Shown piece after piece: positions 33,044-41,802 of a stretch of DNA of 46,052 nt; within the stretch, counting starts at the first letter, position 1, and every line of letters starts with the position of its first letter. A model generated the notes under the pieces. That model worked only from the letters and a program-made list of their open reading frames with translations. It searched no databases and had not been told where the DNA came from. This stretch comes from Chloroflexota bacterium. Lineage in GTDB: Bacteria > Chloroflexota > Limnocylindria > QHBO01. The stretch lies in NCBI GenBank assembly GCA_013816405.1, contig JACDEL010000012.1:1-46052 (forward strand), read 5' to 3'. The position numbers were made by a program, and so were the translations under genes.

Positions 33044-34446
33044 GGTGGTTCCGGGCCGGCGAGATTGGTGCGATGCAGCCCGCCCGCCCTGTTGTGTCGC
33101 CACGAGAGAATCCCGAGCACAAGCGTGACGAGTCCCAGGATCGCCATCACCACCGGGATCCCGGCGCCCTTGACGAGGAGGTTCACCAGGTCGGCGGCAG
33201 CCGGCGCGACGAGCACCGGGAGGAAGGATGCGACCGACAGCAGGGTGTTGAGGATGCCGAAGATGCGGCCGCGGACCTCCACCGGCAGGTCCTCCTGCAG
33301 GGCGGTCTGGGCCGGGATGGCGACGAACGCGTATTCGACGCCAGCCGTGATGGCGATCACCACCACGAGTGCGATCAGCGACAGGAGGGGGCTGAGCGCG
33401 GCCGGCAGGTTGTTCTCGATCGGCTGCAGGGCGGGCGAAAGGAAGACGGTGATCGGCTTCACCAGTGCAAGGGCGATGAGCGTCAACCCCATCGCCACCA
33501 ACCCGCAGTCAATCAGGAGCCGCCGGGGGAGGTTGGCGCCATACGCGTTCAGGAAGAGGATGCCGAGGACGGCGCCCATCCCCGCCGGACCCATGACGAA
33601 GAAGAAGTCCTGTGGACGCAGCAGGAGGATGTCGGTCGCGAAGCCGGGCCCGATGGCACCCATCACCGCGATCAGACTGGCTGCGATCCCGAGGTAGGCC
33701 AGCGACCAGGCGATCGGTCGATGGCTGCGCACGAAGGCAATCCCCTCCTTGAGCTGGTCGAAGACCACCGTGAACGCTTGCCTGGTCTCCTTCACGCCGA
33801 TCTCCGCGTGCTTCTCCGGCGGGACACTCGGCAGCGGCACGATCGCGAGCGCCGCAAGGCCGAACATCACGGCCACCACGATGAACACGGCGTCCACGCC
33901 GAGCGTCGTGAGCAGCAGCGGGCCCAGGAAGCCGAAGCCGATGGCGAAGGTCGCGTTGATCGTCAGCACGAAGGTCGAATTGGCTGCCATCAGCTGCCGC
34001 CGATCGACCAGTCGAGGGATCGCCGTCAGCTCGGCGGGCACGAAGAAGGCGGTCACGGTGGCAACCAGAAGGTTGATCAGGAAGATCAGGCCGACGTTGC
34101 TGCCAACCAGCAGGAAGAGCACGATCCCGCCGGCGCGCAGCAGGTTCGAGGCCAGCATGATCAGGCGCGCGTCGCTCCGCTCGACCAGGACCCCGGCTAT
34201 GGCGCTGAAGGCGACGGCCGGCACCAGGAAGGTCAGGATCAGGACGGCGTTGGCGGTGTTCGAGCGGGTGGCCAACACCACGGTGGCCATGAGGCCGGCC
34301 AGCACCATGTTGCTGGCCAGCTGGCTGAGCACCTGCGCCACCCACAACAGCACGAATGAGCGGTTCGCAAAGACGGAGCCGGACGGCTCGGAGACCGGCA
34401 GGTCGGCCGGCAGGTCGACGTGTGGAGGCAGCTCCAGGTGGGCCAT
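33040..34446 (-). CDS. MFS transporter (exporter-type, MFS_3-like)
   Basis: 468 aa, about 12 membrane helices with a polar loop in the middle (near EKHAEIGVKETRQAF). N-terminal cytoplasmic stretch of about 28 residues before FANRSFVLLWVAQVLSQLAS, the typical opening of EntS-like and macrolide-exporter MFS proteins. Likely a proton-coupled exporter of a small molecule. Starts 3 bp after DUF951 and overlaps the GT2 gene. Substrate unknown. Confidence 0.88.
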   Translation of the reverse strand: MAHLELPPHVDLPADLPVSEPSGSVFANRSFVLLWVAQVLSQLASNMVLAGLMATVVLATRSNTANAVLILTFLVPAVAFSAIAGVLVERSDARLIMLASNLLRAGGIVLFLLVGSNVGLIFLINLLVATVTAFFVPAELTAIPRLVDRRQLMAANSTFVLTINATFAIGFGFLGPLLLTTLGVDAVFIVVAVMFGLAALAIVPLPSVPPEKHAEIGVKETRQAFTVVFDQLKEGIAFVRSHRPIAWSLAYLGIAASLIAVMGAIGPGFATDILLLRPQDFFFVMGPAGMGAVLGILFLNAYGANLPRRLLIDCGLVAMGLTLIALALVKPITVFLSPALQPIENNLPAALSPLLSLIALVVVIAITAGVEYAFVAIPAQTALQEDLPVEVRGRIFGILNTLLSVASFLPVLVAPAAADLVNLLVKGAGIPVVMAILGLVTLVLGILSWRHNRAGGLHRTNLAGPEPP

Positions 34447-34449
34447 CGG

Positions 34450-34656
34450 TCAGGTAGCCGCCTGTGGGCCACGCTCGAGGTGCGCCGTGAAACGGCGCTC
34501 GACGTCCAGGCGATCCATCAGGATCCGGTGACCACAACCCTCACACACCAGGCCGATGTCGGCGCCGATGCGTGTCACCCGCCATTCACGGCTGCCGCAC
34601 GGGTGAGCCTTGCGTAGCCCGATCCTGTCGCCGATGCGCAGGTCGACCGCGGCCAT
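34450..34656 (-). CDS. DUF951 protein
   Basis: 68 aa. Family pattern: GDRIGLRKAHPCGSREWRV, then GADIGLVCEGCGHRILMDR. Cysteines C20, C38 and C41 suggest a small metal-binding (rubredoxin-like) fold, with one ligand lacking. DUF951 proteins are common in Firmicutes and Chloroflexota near ribosome or chromosome-segregation genes; role unknown. Starts 2 bp after the TldE stop and ends 3 bp before the MFS gene. Confidence 0.88.
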   Translation of the reverse strand: MAAVDLRIGDRIGLRKAHPCGSREWRVTRIGADIGLVCEGCGHRILMDRLDVERRFTAHLERGPQAAT

Positions 34657-34658
34657 CG

Positions 34659-36032
34659 CTAGTCCTGGGCCTCCGCCCCGGTTGCTCCGGTGAACGCGAA
34701 CTTCGCCAGCCGCAACGCAGGCACCCGCGCGTTGATGCCGGAGTACTCCGCGGCCACGAGGCGCGTCTCCGAGCCGATCGCCTCGATGGTACTGAAGGCC
34801 TCGGGGATCGACTGCGTGAAACGCAGGTTGCGAATCGGTCGGCTGATGCGGCCATCCTCGATCAGGAACGTGCCGTCCTTGGTCATACCGGTCAGGATGC
34901 CTCTCTTGGCATGGACGATGTTGACGTAATGGAGGCGGGTCACCCACACGCCGCGCTCGATCCCGGACAGCATCACCTCCTTGGCGCTGGATCCGGGGGA
35001 CATGAACAGGTTCCAGGCCATTGGGCCGAAGGCATTCGGTGCCGGCAGCCCATGACCGGTCGACGCGACGCCGGCGCGCGCCGCTGTCGCGGTGTCGTGG
35101 ACCACGGCGCGCGCGACGCCATCACTGATCAGGTCGACACGCTGCTTGGGGACCCCCTCGTAGTCGATGGCCGTCGGCAGTCCGAGCGGATCCAGCCCAT
35201 CGTCCCAGATCGAGACGTTTGGGCCCATGATCTGCTGGCCGAGGTCCATGAATGAGCGCCCCTCCTCGACCGCCAGGGCGGAGAAGCCCATCCAGGACAG
35301 GTATTCGAGGATGGTCGCGACGGCGTACTCCTCAAGAATGACCGGGTACTCGCCGGGCTCGAGGTCAACCGCATCGTGGCTGCGGGATGCCTTATCAGCC
35401 GCCTCCTCGCCGACGGCCGCGGGGTCGATTGCGCGAATGTCAGGGCCGGTCGCCTGTGCGTAGCCGGACCCGCCGTCGCCGTCCATCATCACGGTCAGCA
35501 GCTTGGCCTGGGTGACGCTGTGCGTATTGCGCATGCCGCGCGAGTTTGCAACCGCGAGGGTGGCCGTCTCGGTCGAGAAGGCTCCGCTGGCTTCGAGGTG
35601 CCCGGCATCACCGGCAGCGATCACGGCCCGGGCGCCGACAGCGCGCAACTCCGGATCGGCCCGGGCAGTGGCGGCCACGAAGCCAAGGCCCGGGTCCGCG
35701 GTGGACGGGCTCGGCGCCGCCAGCGGTGCGCCATTCGGGTTCGGCGTTGCCAGCGCCAGTGTCGCCGAGGCGCGCTCAACCACCTCGCGCAACCCCTCAT
35801 CGTCGAGCCGGTTGGTGCTCGCTACGCCGGTCCGCATGTCGCGCACCAGCCGGATCCGCAAGGTGGCATCGCGCTCCGCCACGTTCTGGTGGATTCGCGA
35901 GTTGGCGAAGCGGGTCAGCGCAGCGCTGCGTTCGGTGAAGATCGCCTCCGCCTGCGCATCGGTTGCCAGCGAGAGGGTGTGGCTCAGCAGCGACTCGAGG
36001 GCCGCGGAATCCCAGCCGAGCGGCTCTACCAT
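34659..36032 (-). CDS. TldE/PmbA-like metalloprotease subunit
   Basis: 457 aa, PmbA/TldE family, the non-catalytic partner of TldD. Family landmarks: an early TRFANSRIHQNVAERDATLRI strand, the late MSPGSSAKEVMLSGIERGVW segment and GRISRPIRNLRFTQSIPEAF near the end. It lacks HExxxH, as expected for TldE. TldD/TldE heterodimers cut unstructured peptides and trim RiPP leaders in E. coli microcin B17 processing. Overlaps the tldD stop by 7 bp. Confidence 0.9.
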   Translation of the reverse strand: MVEPLGWDSAALESLLSHTLSLATDAQAEAIFTERSAALTRFANSRIHQNVAERDATLRIRLVRDMRTGVASTNRLDDEGLREVVERASATLALATPNPNGAPLAAPSPSTADPGLGFVAATARADPELRAVGARAVIAAGDAGHLEASGAFSTETATLAVANSRGMRNTHSVTQAKLLTVMMDGDGGSGYAQATGPDIRAIDPAAVGEEAADKASRSHDAVDLEPGEYPVILEEYAVATILEYLSWMGFSALAVEEGRSFMDLGQQIMGPNVSIWDDGLDPLGLPTAIDYEGVPKQRVDLISDGVARAVVHDTATAARAGVASTGHGLPAPNAFGPMAWNLFMSPGSSAKEVMLSGIERGVWVTRLHYVNIVHAKRGILTGMTKDGTFLIEDGRISRPIRNLRFTQSIPEAFSTIEAIGSETRLVAAEYSGINARVPALRLAKFAFTGATGAEAQD

Positions 36033-37474
36033 CGACCCACCCCGACCTCGACACCACGGAAGCGCGCTGGGGCGGCGCCGTGGCCAACGCCATGCGTCTG
36101 CATGGGCTCACCCTTGCCGCAGTTGGGGACGCCCCACAGCGTCCATTCCGACAGGCCGCAGATCGCGTCACAGCTTCCCCAGAAGCGCGGCGTGATGCCG
36201 GTGTAGGTAGGGTTCTTGACCATCTGCGTCAGCCTCCCGTTCCTGATCAGCCAGCCGATCTCCGTCCCGAACTGGAAGTTGAGGCGTCGGTCGTCGATGC
36301 TCCACGAGTGGTTGGTGCTGACGAAGAGGCCGTCCGCCGTGTCCGCGATAAGGTCGTCGAGCGTGCCGGCCTCGCCTGGCCGCAGGTTGACATTGGTCAT
36401 GCGGATGAGCGGAATCACGTTCCAGCCCGAGGCTCGGCTGCTGCCCATGCTGCGGCGACCGATGATCGGAGCCGTCTCCCGGCTGGTGAGATAGCCGACC
36501 AGCCGTCCGGCCGTCACGATCGGCACCTTCTGGGCCGCCACTCCCTCGTCGTCGAAGCCGAAGGTGCCGAGCCCTCCTGGCGCGGTCGCATCGGCCTCCA
36601 TGTTCACGATCTCGCTGCCGTACTGGAGCTGGTCGAGCTTGTCGAGAGTCAGGAAGCTCGTCCCCGCGAAGCTAGCCTCCATGCCGAGCACGCGGTCGAG
36701 CTCGATCGGGTGGCCACACGACTCGTGCACCTGGAGCGCCAGCTGCGGCGAGTCGACGATCAGGGTCATCTGGCCCGACGGGCATTGCGGTGCATCCAGC
36801 AGCGCGACCGCCTCCTCGGCGATGCGATGCGCGTTGTCGGCCAGGTGAAGGTCGCGGATCGCCTCGAAGCCGCCGGTCACGTGCTGACCGCCCGCCGACT
36901 GCGGGTAGCTGCGGCGCTGTACCTCATGTTCGTTGAAGGCCATCGCCTCGATCCCCGCCCCTGAGTCGACGATCTCCTGCTCGATGCGGGCGCCCTCGGT
37001 CGAGGCGAAGGTCTTTCGCTCACGACCGAACTCCATGCTGCTGGTGCGCAGGGTGACTCCCGCGACCTTGCCCATCACCGCATCGGCTTCGAACAGCAGG
37101 CGCAGCTTCTCGTCGAGCGGCACCCCGAAGGGGTCCTCGCGATATGGGGTGTGGTACACCGCCACCGCGGGCGGAGAGTCATCCAGCACGATCGGCTCGC
37201 GCGTCGCCAGGCCACTGGCCCGCGCGATGGCCACCGCCTCGCGGGCTGTACGCTCCACCTCGGCGCGTTCCATGCGCGAGCTCCCAGCGAATCCCCAGGC
37301 TCCGTCAAGCAGCACCCGGACGCCGAACCCGGCCGACCGGTGGGATCTCGCCTCGGCGAGATCCCCGTTCTTGACGGTCAGGGACTCGGTCGTCCGTTCG
37401 ACGATCCGCATATCGGCATAACCCGCGCCAGCGCTGTGCGCGACATCGAGGGCCAGGTCAATCAACTCCTGCAT
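36026..37474 (-). CDS. tldD: TldD-like zinc metalloprotease
   Basis: 482 aa from ATG 37474, preceded by GAGG; the longer upstream frame is not coding. Zinc site HESCGH (H250, E251, H255) with a cysteine inside, as in the family, and the C-terminal FWGSCDAICG and NCGKGEP segments that complete the active site. Works with TldE to degrade or trim extended peptides in the cytoplasm. Lies 20 bp after DUF881 gene 2. Possible substrates: cellular peptides or a modified peptide; no precursor gene was recognised here. Confidence 0.93.
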   Translation of the reverse strand: MQELIDLALDVAHSAGAGYADMRIVERTTESLTVKNGDLAEARSHRSAGFGVRVLLDGAWGFAGSSRMERAEVERTAREAVAIARASGLATREPIVLDDSPPAVAVYHTPYREDPFGVPLDEKLRLLFEADAVMGKVAGVTLRTSSMEFGRERKTFASTEGARIEQEIVDSGAGIEAMAFNEHEVQRRSYPQSAGGQHVTGGFEAIRDLHLADNAHRIAEEAVALLDAPQCPSGQMTLIVDSPQLALQVHESCGHPIELDRVLGMEASFAGTSFLTLDKLDQLQYGSEIVNMEADATAPGGLGTFGFDDEGVAAQKVPIVTAGRLVGYLTSRETAPIIGRRSMGSSRASGWNVIPLIRMTNVNLRPGEAGTLDDLIADTADGLFVSTNHSWSIDDRRLNFQFGTEIGWLIRNGRLTQMVKNPTYTGITPRFWGSCDAICGLSEWTLWGVPNCGKGEPMQTHGVGHGAAPARFRGVEVGVGRW

Positions 37475-37493
37475 AATTTCCTCATTCGACCGG

Positions 37494-38165
37494 TTATTCG
37501 ACCGGCTTACCGACAGCCGGCTCCAGCGAGAGCGCGCTCGCCGGCAACCGCACAGATGCCGCCTGATGGATCTGGATGGTCGCCTTGATGAACAGCTCCA
37601 GCTGGGAAATGATCCCACCTGGGCGCTCCATCGCGCCGAGCAGTCCGTCCGGTGACCCGATCGCCTGCAGCGTGAACCTCTCTCCCACCTCGATCCCGTC
37701 GAGCTCGATCGCCCGAGGACCCTCGATCGCCACCGAGCGAGCCGTGATCCGCACGCCATCGACGGCGATGGCCTCGGCGCCCGCGTTGCGAAGCTCGTTG
37801 ATCAGGTCGTTCACCGCGATCGCGTCGAGGTCGCCATCGACGTCCATCACGATCCCCTGCCCGTCGACCGGCGCCAGGCCGCCGAAGGCGGTGATGCGCC
37901 GGAGATCCTCGCGGCTGACCTGGAGGGCGCTCTCACCCTGTGGACCGGACACCTCGTATTGCCGCAGCTGCTCGCGGATGTCGGCCAGGCCCGAGCGCAG
38001 CTCCCGATTGCGCGCTGTGAGTGTCTCGATCAAGGTCGACAGCTCGGTCGCCGACAGGCGGCTGATGGCGATCGGGCGCGCCTGGGAGTTCAGCTGTCCC
38101 ACCCCGAGCAGGCCGATCAGCAGGGCCACGGCGAAGAGCGTGGCCTGGGCAACACGACTCTTCAT
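37494..38165 (-). CDS. DUF881 protein 2
   Basis: 223 aa. One N-terminal membrane helix (TLFAVALLIGLLGVGQL), a coiled-coil stretch (about residues 40-75), then the DUF881 domain with VDGQGIVMDVDG and LINELRNAGAEAIAVDG, followed by GERFTLQAIGSPDGLLGAM. Single-pass with the domain outside the cell; DUF881 folds resemble SpoIIIAH/YlxW-type proteins of monoderms. Start overlaps the previous stop by 1 nt (TGATG). Confidence 0.88.
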   Translation of the reverse strand: MKSRVAQATLFAVALLIGLLGVGQLNSQARPIAISRLSATELSTLIETLTARNRELRSGLADIREQLRQYEVSGPQGESALQVSREDLRRITAFGGLAPVDGQGIVMDVDGDLDAIAVNDLINELRNAGAEAIAVDGVRITARSVAIEGPRAIELDGIEVGERFTLQAIGSPDGLLGAMERPGGIISQLELFIKATIQIHQAASVRLPASALSLEPAVGKPVE

Positions 38166-38917
38166 CAGGGCACCACCTCGGTCGGGACGGCCCAGCGGAA
38201 CCGGGTGTTCCCGACGAATGCGGCCAGCTGAAGGGAATCCGGCGCCTGGCTGGCGAACTCGAGCCCGAAGACCTCGATGCGCTGCGCAACGCGACCCAGA
38301 AATGCGGGACTCGTCTGGAACTGGTCGAGCAGGCCCTCGGCACCGATCGCCTCGATGCGGAAGGGCGGAGACAGGAACGCGGTGTTGACGAGCACGGAAG
38401 CTCCCACGCCGTAGATGGACGACGTTGCCACGATGCGCTCGCCGTTGATCGTGATCGCCTCCGCGCCCGAGGACCAGAGCGCGACCGCGATGTCCCGCAG
38501 GTCGTCTACCAGCACGATGTAGTTGGCGGGGTTCTCGCCGTCAGGGATCACGCGCTTGGAGTCGGCGATCTCGATGATCACGCCGGGACCTCGCAGCGGC
38601 GTCAGGCCGACGGCAAGACGCACCTCCTCGAGGCGCAGGTTCACATCGGCCAGGGCCGACGACGAGGTGGTCGACGCCTTCTGGAAGTCCAGCACCTGGG
38701 CCTCGGCCGCGACGAGCTGGGCGCGGAGGTCCCCCTGCTCCGCCTCGAGCTTCGAGACCTGATCGGCCAGGACCTGCTGCACGGAGGTGGCGAACTGGAC
38801 CCGCTCTGGCGACCCGTTCCATTGCGCATAGCCGACGAAGCCGATTACCGCCAGCGCCCCGGCGATGCTGATCGCCCATTGCGGGCTGACCAGCAGCCGC
38901 CCTCGCCGCGCGGTCAT
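38165..38917 (-). CDS. DUF881 protein 1
   Basis: 250 aa from ATG 38917, overlapping the zinc-protease stop (ATGA). Membrane helix at about residues 15-33, coiled coil (VSKLEAEQGDLRAQLVAAEA), then DUF881 with GPGVIIEIADSKRVIPDGEN, LVDDLRDIAVALWSSGAEAI and ATSSIYGVGASVLVN. Paralogue of the next gene; the pair may form a heteromer on the outer face of the membrane (inference). Confidence 0.87.
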   Translation of the reverse strand: MTARRGRLLVSPQWAISIAGALAVIGFVGYAQWNGSPERVQFATSVQQVLADQVSKLEAEQGDLRAQLVAAEAQVLDFQKASTTSSSALADVNLRLEEVRLAVGLTPLRGPGVIIEIADSKRVIPDGENPANYIVLVDDLRDIAVALWSSGAEAITINGERIVATSSIYGVGASVLVNTAFLSPPFRIEAIGAEGLLDQFQTSPAFLGRVAQRIEVFGLEFASQAPDSLQLAAFVGNTRFRWAVPTEVVP

Positions 38918-40206
38918 GGGGACGCGTGCCGGCGGCGAGCGGCGACGAGGGCAACGACGACTCCCATTCCAAGTCCCGCCACGATCACTGCCGGGATCCA
39001 CCCCGCACCGCCGCCGGATTCGGCAGGCTGCCGGGACGACGAAGCCGAGGGGGCAGAGCTCTCCGTTGCGGGCGCGGCCGGCTGGGGTGGCCTGTCGACA
39101 TTCGATGGCAGGATTGGTGCCGGCTCGACCGCCGTGGGCGCCGCGACGCCGTACGAGGCGAAGTACGCGTCATACAGCTGGTCGGCCGTGACGCCCGTGC
39201 CCGCTTCAAGCGCCTCCGCATCGCCCGCCCCGTCCTGCCATGCGGCAGCAATGGCGGCGATCGCACCGCGGCCGTAGGTATTGATGACCATCTGGACCAT
39301 GGTGGCACCCTCATCGTAGGCGAGGCGCGCAGCCTGGTCTCCGATCGGGAACGACTCGGTGATTCCGTCGAACGCAAGAAGCGCACTCGCATCCGCGGCC
39401 GATCGGACCGCAGCCTCATGCCCACTCGCCGACTGCTGCTCGGACCACACCGCCAGGCCCTCGTTGAACCATTTGGCCGGATCGTGGAACGGGTTCGCGG
39501 TCACGTCCTGGAAGACAACATGCGTCACCTCGTGGGTCATCGTGGTCTCGAGGTAGCTGCTCGACCCGCCTCCCAGCCACATGAAGATCGTGCGCAGCGC
39601 AGGAAACGTCGCTGCGCCGGTCCATTCTCGAGCTCCAGGTCCCAGCGCGCCGAAGAAGTCGTTGCGGGAGTCGTAGACGAAGATGTCGATCGGGCCCGCC
39701 AGGTCGTGACCCAGCAGCGTCTCTGCCGCAGCCGCAGCGTCCGCGGAGACGGAGCCGAAGTGACGAGCCTGCGCCTCGGCCCCGCCGTACCAGTGCACCG
39801 TCGCCGCCGCGATCCGCGCCGAACGCCAGTCAAGCCCTGGGCGGTCGTCGTCGTAGAGGAGGGTCTTCTCGGGGCTGAGGGTCACCTCCTCGCCGTTTGT
39901 CGCGCGCCATCGATACGCGATCGAGGTGTTCGGCGTGATGGGCTCTGCGGCGGTGTCCCTGACAAACTCGGCGCTCAACGGTCCCGGATCGACGGGGACG
40001 ACCACGGTGGAGTCGGAGCCTGCGAATCGCAGCAGGAGCGCGAGCTGGTCGGGCGAGCCGCCCGGTAGCTGGACGGTGAAGCGCATCCGGCCCCCATAGG
40101 TCGCGTCCGCGGTCGTGGAGCCAAAGCCGCTGAACGCGGCAGCCGGAATCGGGATGGCGACGATCACGGCCAGCACGATCGCCGCCAGCAAGAGCCCTCG
40201 TCGCAT
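38914..40206 (-). CDS. Membrane-anchored zinc protease (peptidase MA / gluzincin-like)
   Basis: 430 aa from ATG 40206. N-terminal signal helix ending around IPAAAFSG, beta-rich N-domain, then HEVTH (H225, E226, H229) and the third ligand Glu in WFNEGLAVW about 25 residues later, a gluzincin layout. After a Pro/Ala/Ser-rich linker there is a C-terminal membrane helix (WIPAVIVAGLGMGVVVALVA) and a basic tail, so the protease domain faces outside. Substrate unknown. Overlaps both neighbours (ATGA). Confidence 0.82.
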   Translation of the reverse strand: MRRGLLLAAIVLAVIVAIPIPAAAFSGFGSTTADATYGGRMRFTVQLPGGSPDQLALLLRFAGSDSTVVVPVDPGPLSAEFVRDTAAEPITPNTSIAYRWRATNGEEVTLSPEKTLLYDDDRPGLDWRSARIAAATVHWYGGAEAQARHFGSVSADAAAAAETLLGHDLAGPIDIFVYDSRNDFFGALGPGAREWTGAATFPALRTIFMWLGGGSSSYLETTMTHEVTHVVFQDVTANPFHDPAKWFNEGLAVWSEQQSASGHEAAVRSAADASALLAFDGITESFPIGDQAARLAYDEGATMVQMVINTYGRGAIAAIAAAWQDGAGDAEALEAGTGVTADQLYDAYFASYGVAAPTAVEPAPILPSNVDRPPQPAAPATESSAPSASSSRQPAESGGGAGWIPAVIVAGLGMGVVVALVAARRRHASP

Positions 40207-41780
40207 CACTGCTCCCACGACACCCTGCCGAGGTCCAGAAGGCCGGTCGTCAGGTTGCCGAGGCCCCGCAGACCGGGCCGCACCAGCCACCAGCCGGCGC
40301 CATAGGCCCACGGAAGGACGGGCGCCTCGCTATCGACGCGATCGTCGACCGCCCGGTAGGCAGTGGCCTGTTCCGCATCGGTCTCGGCGGCAGATGCGAC
40401 CTCCAGCAGCCGCACGAATTCAGGATCGTTCCACCCGCCATAGTTGCTGGTGGCGGCGGGCAGCAGGAGCAGGCTGTAGAGCGCATACGGCGATGGGTAG
40501 TCGGCGATCCAGTTCATCGTGAAGACCTGCGGCGGGTCGTCGACCAGCGCCTGGAGGTAGTCGCGAAACTGCATCGTCTCGACCGTGATGTCGACGGCCA
40601 GCTCCTTCTCCCAGACCGTCACGGCCGGTCCCACACCCAGTCCGGAGCCATTCACCGTGATGGTTCCCAGGCGCGTCCGGTCGGTGTAACCGGCCGCGTC
40701 GAGAAGGCGGCGCGCCTCCCCCAGGTCGGTCACCTGGTCGTCCTCCAGGCCGTCCGGCCAGAGTGCCGGCGGCACGATGCTCGACGCAGGCGTGCCGCTG
40801 CTTCCCTCCGCGTTCGTGACGAGGCGCGGCCTGTCCAGGGCGAGGGCGAACGCTCGGCGCACCCGCGCGTCATCGAATGGAGGTCGCGTGGTGTCGAAGC
40901 CGAAGAACTGGATTCCGAGCGCCGCCGAGCGGTGGAGCGACGGCCCGAGATCGCGGTCGTAGGCAATCCAGCCGGCATCGAACGAGCCCACGCTGGTGAG
41001 GTCTACCTCGTCGTTGGCGAAGGCCGTCGCCGAGTCCCCGGTCAGGTTCGTGACCCATCGGATCTCCGCGATGGGGGGCGCCCCGGCGACGTATCGATCA
41101 TTGGCGCTCAGGATCAGGTCGGCGCCATCGGTCGCGCGGGTGACGTACGGCCCGGAGCCGATGAAGCTGTCGATCGACTGCCAACTGTCGTCCGTGCCGG
41201 TGGCGTTGCGCGGGACGACGAACGCGGTCGGAGTCGCCGTGATGGCCGGGAAGTACGCAGCGGGATGCCTGAGACGCACGGTCAGCGTCCGGGCATCGGG
41301 TGCATCGACGGCCACGCCATTTGCCGGACCGCCGGCAAGTCGCTCCGCCGCGCCTTCGATGATGCTCAGCACGTCCGGCGCGCTCGACCGCGTGGCAGGA
41401 TCCAGGATCCTGAGCCACGAACGGCGGACATCGGTGGCGTCGAGCGGACTGCCATCGCTGAACGTCAGCCCAGCTCGCATGTGGAACGTGTAGGTGCGGC
41501 CGTCCTCGCTGACCGACCACGATTCGGCCAGCGACGCATATGGCTTGCCATCCTCGTCCAGGCGTGTCAGGCCCGCATACAGCTGAAGCAGAAACTGGAC
41601 ATCGCCAGCGGTGTCGATGAAGGCCGGATCGCGGGTCGCGGGCTCGCCGCCGACGTAACGCAATGCCGGTTCGGCTGCGGAGGCGGGATGCGCCGGCAGC
41701 GATGAGGTGAAGGCCAGGAGGATGGCTGCGATGCCTGCGACGAGGCGCGGCAGCCGGTCCCGCGAGGTCAGGCGGCGCAT
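40206..41780 (-). CDS. Secreted peptide-binding-like protein (SBP_bac_5), no permease nearby
   Basis: 524 aa from ATG 41780. Sec signal with AxA cleavage (A33-S-A35), not a lipobox, so the mature protein would be released or retained by other means. Family features: LRYVGGEPATRDPAFID, GLTRLDEDGKPYASLAESW, then YTFHMRAGLTFSDGSPLDA. First gene of the large minus-strand operon; no transporter genes follow, which is unusual for a binding protein. It may act as an orphan peptide or chaperone-like binder with the adjacent zinc protease. Leaderless start 9 nt after TATACT. Confidence 0.85.
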   Translation of the reverse strand: MRRLTSRDRLPRLVAGIAAILLAFTSSLPAHPASAAEPALRYVGGEPATRDPAFIDTAGDVQFLLQLYAGLTRLDEDGKPYASLAESWSVSEDGRTYTFHMRAGLTFSDGSPLDATDVRRSWLRILDPATRSSAPDVLSIIEGAAERLAGGPANGVAVDAPDARTLTVRLRHPAAYFPAITATPTAFVVPRNATGTDDSWQSIDSFIGSGPYVTRATDGADLILSANDRYVAGAPPIAEIRWVTNLTGDSATAFANDEVDLTSVGSFDAGWIAYDRDLGPSLHRSAALGIQFFGFDTTRPPFDDARVRRAFALALDRPRLVTNAEGSSGTPASSIVPPALWPDGLEDDQVTDLGEARRLLDAAGYTDRTRLGTITVNGSGLGVGPAVTVWEKELAVDITVETMQFRDYLQALVDDPPQVFTMNWIADYPSPYALYSLLLLPAATSNYGGWNDPEFVRLLEVASAAETDAEQATAYRAVDDRVDSEAPVLPWAYGAGWWLVRPGLRGLGNLTTGLLDLGRVSWEQ

Positions 41781-41788
41781 GCGGAGGC

Positions 41789-41795
41789 TAGTATA
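41789..41795. promoter_or_regulatory. Overlapping divergent -10 elements
   Basis: TAGTATA reads TAGTAT on plus (41789-41794) and TATACT on minus (41795-41790). The plus GTG (41803) is 8 nt away and the minus ATG (41780) 9 nt. Only 22 bp separate the two start codons. Confidence 0.6.
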
Positions 41796-41802
41796 CGAGC
41801 CC

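Noticed and set aside
31886-33697. 603-codon plus-strand frame
   Set aside because: Antisense to the GT2 and MFS genes; low-complexity Arg/Gly/His composition, no motif.
34659-37474. RiPP biosynthetic cluster around TldD/TldE
   Set aside because: No precursor peptide, cyclodehydratase, radical SAM or lanthionine enzyme is present; TldD/E are widespread housekeeping proteins.
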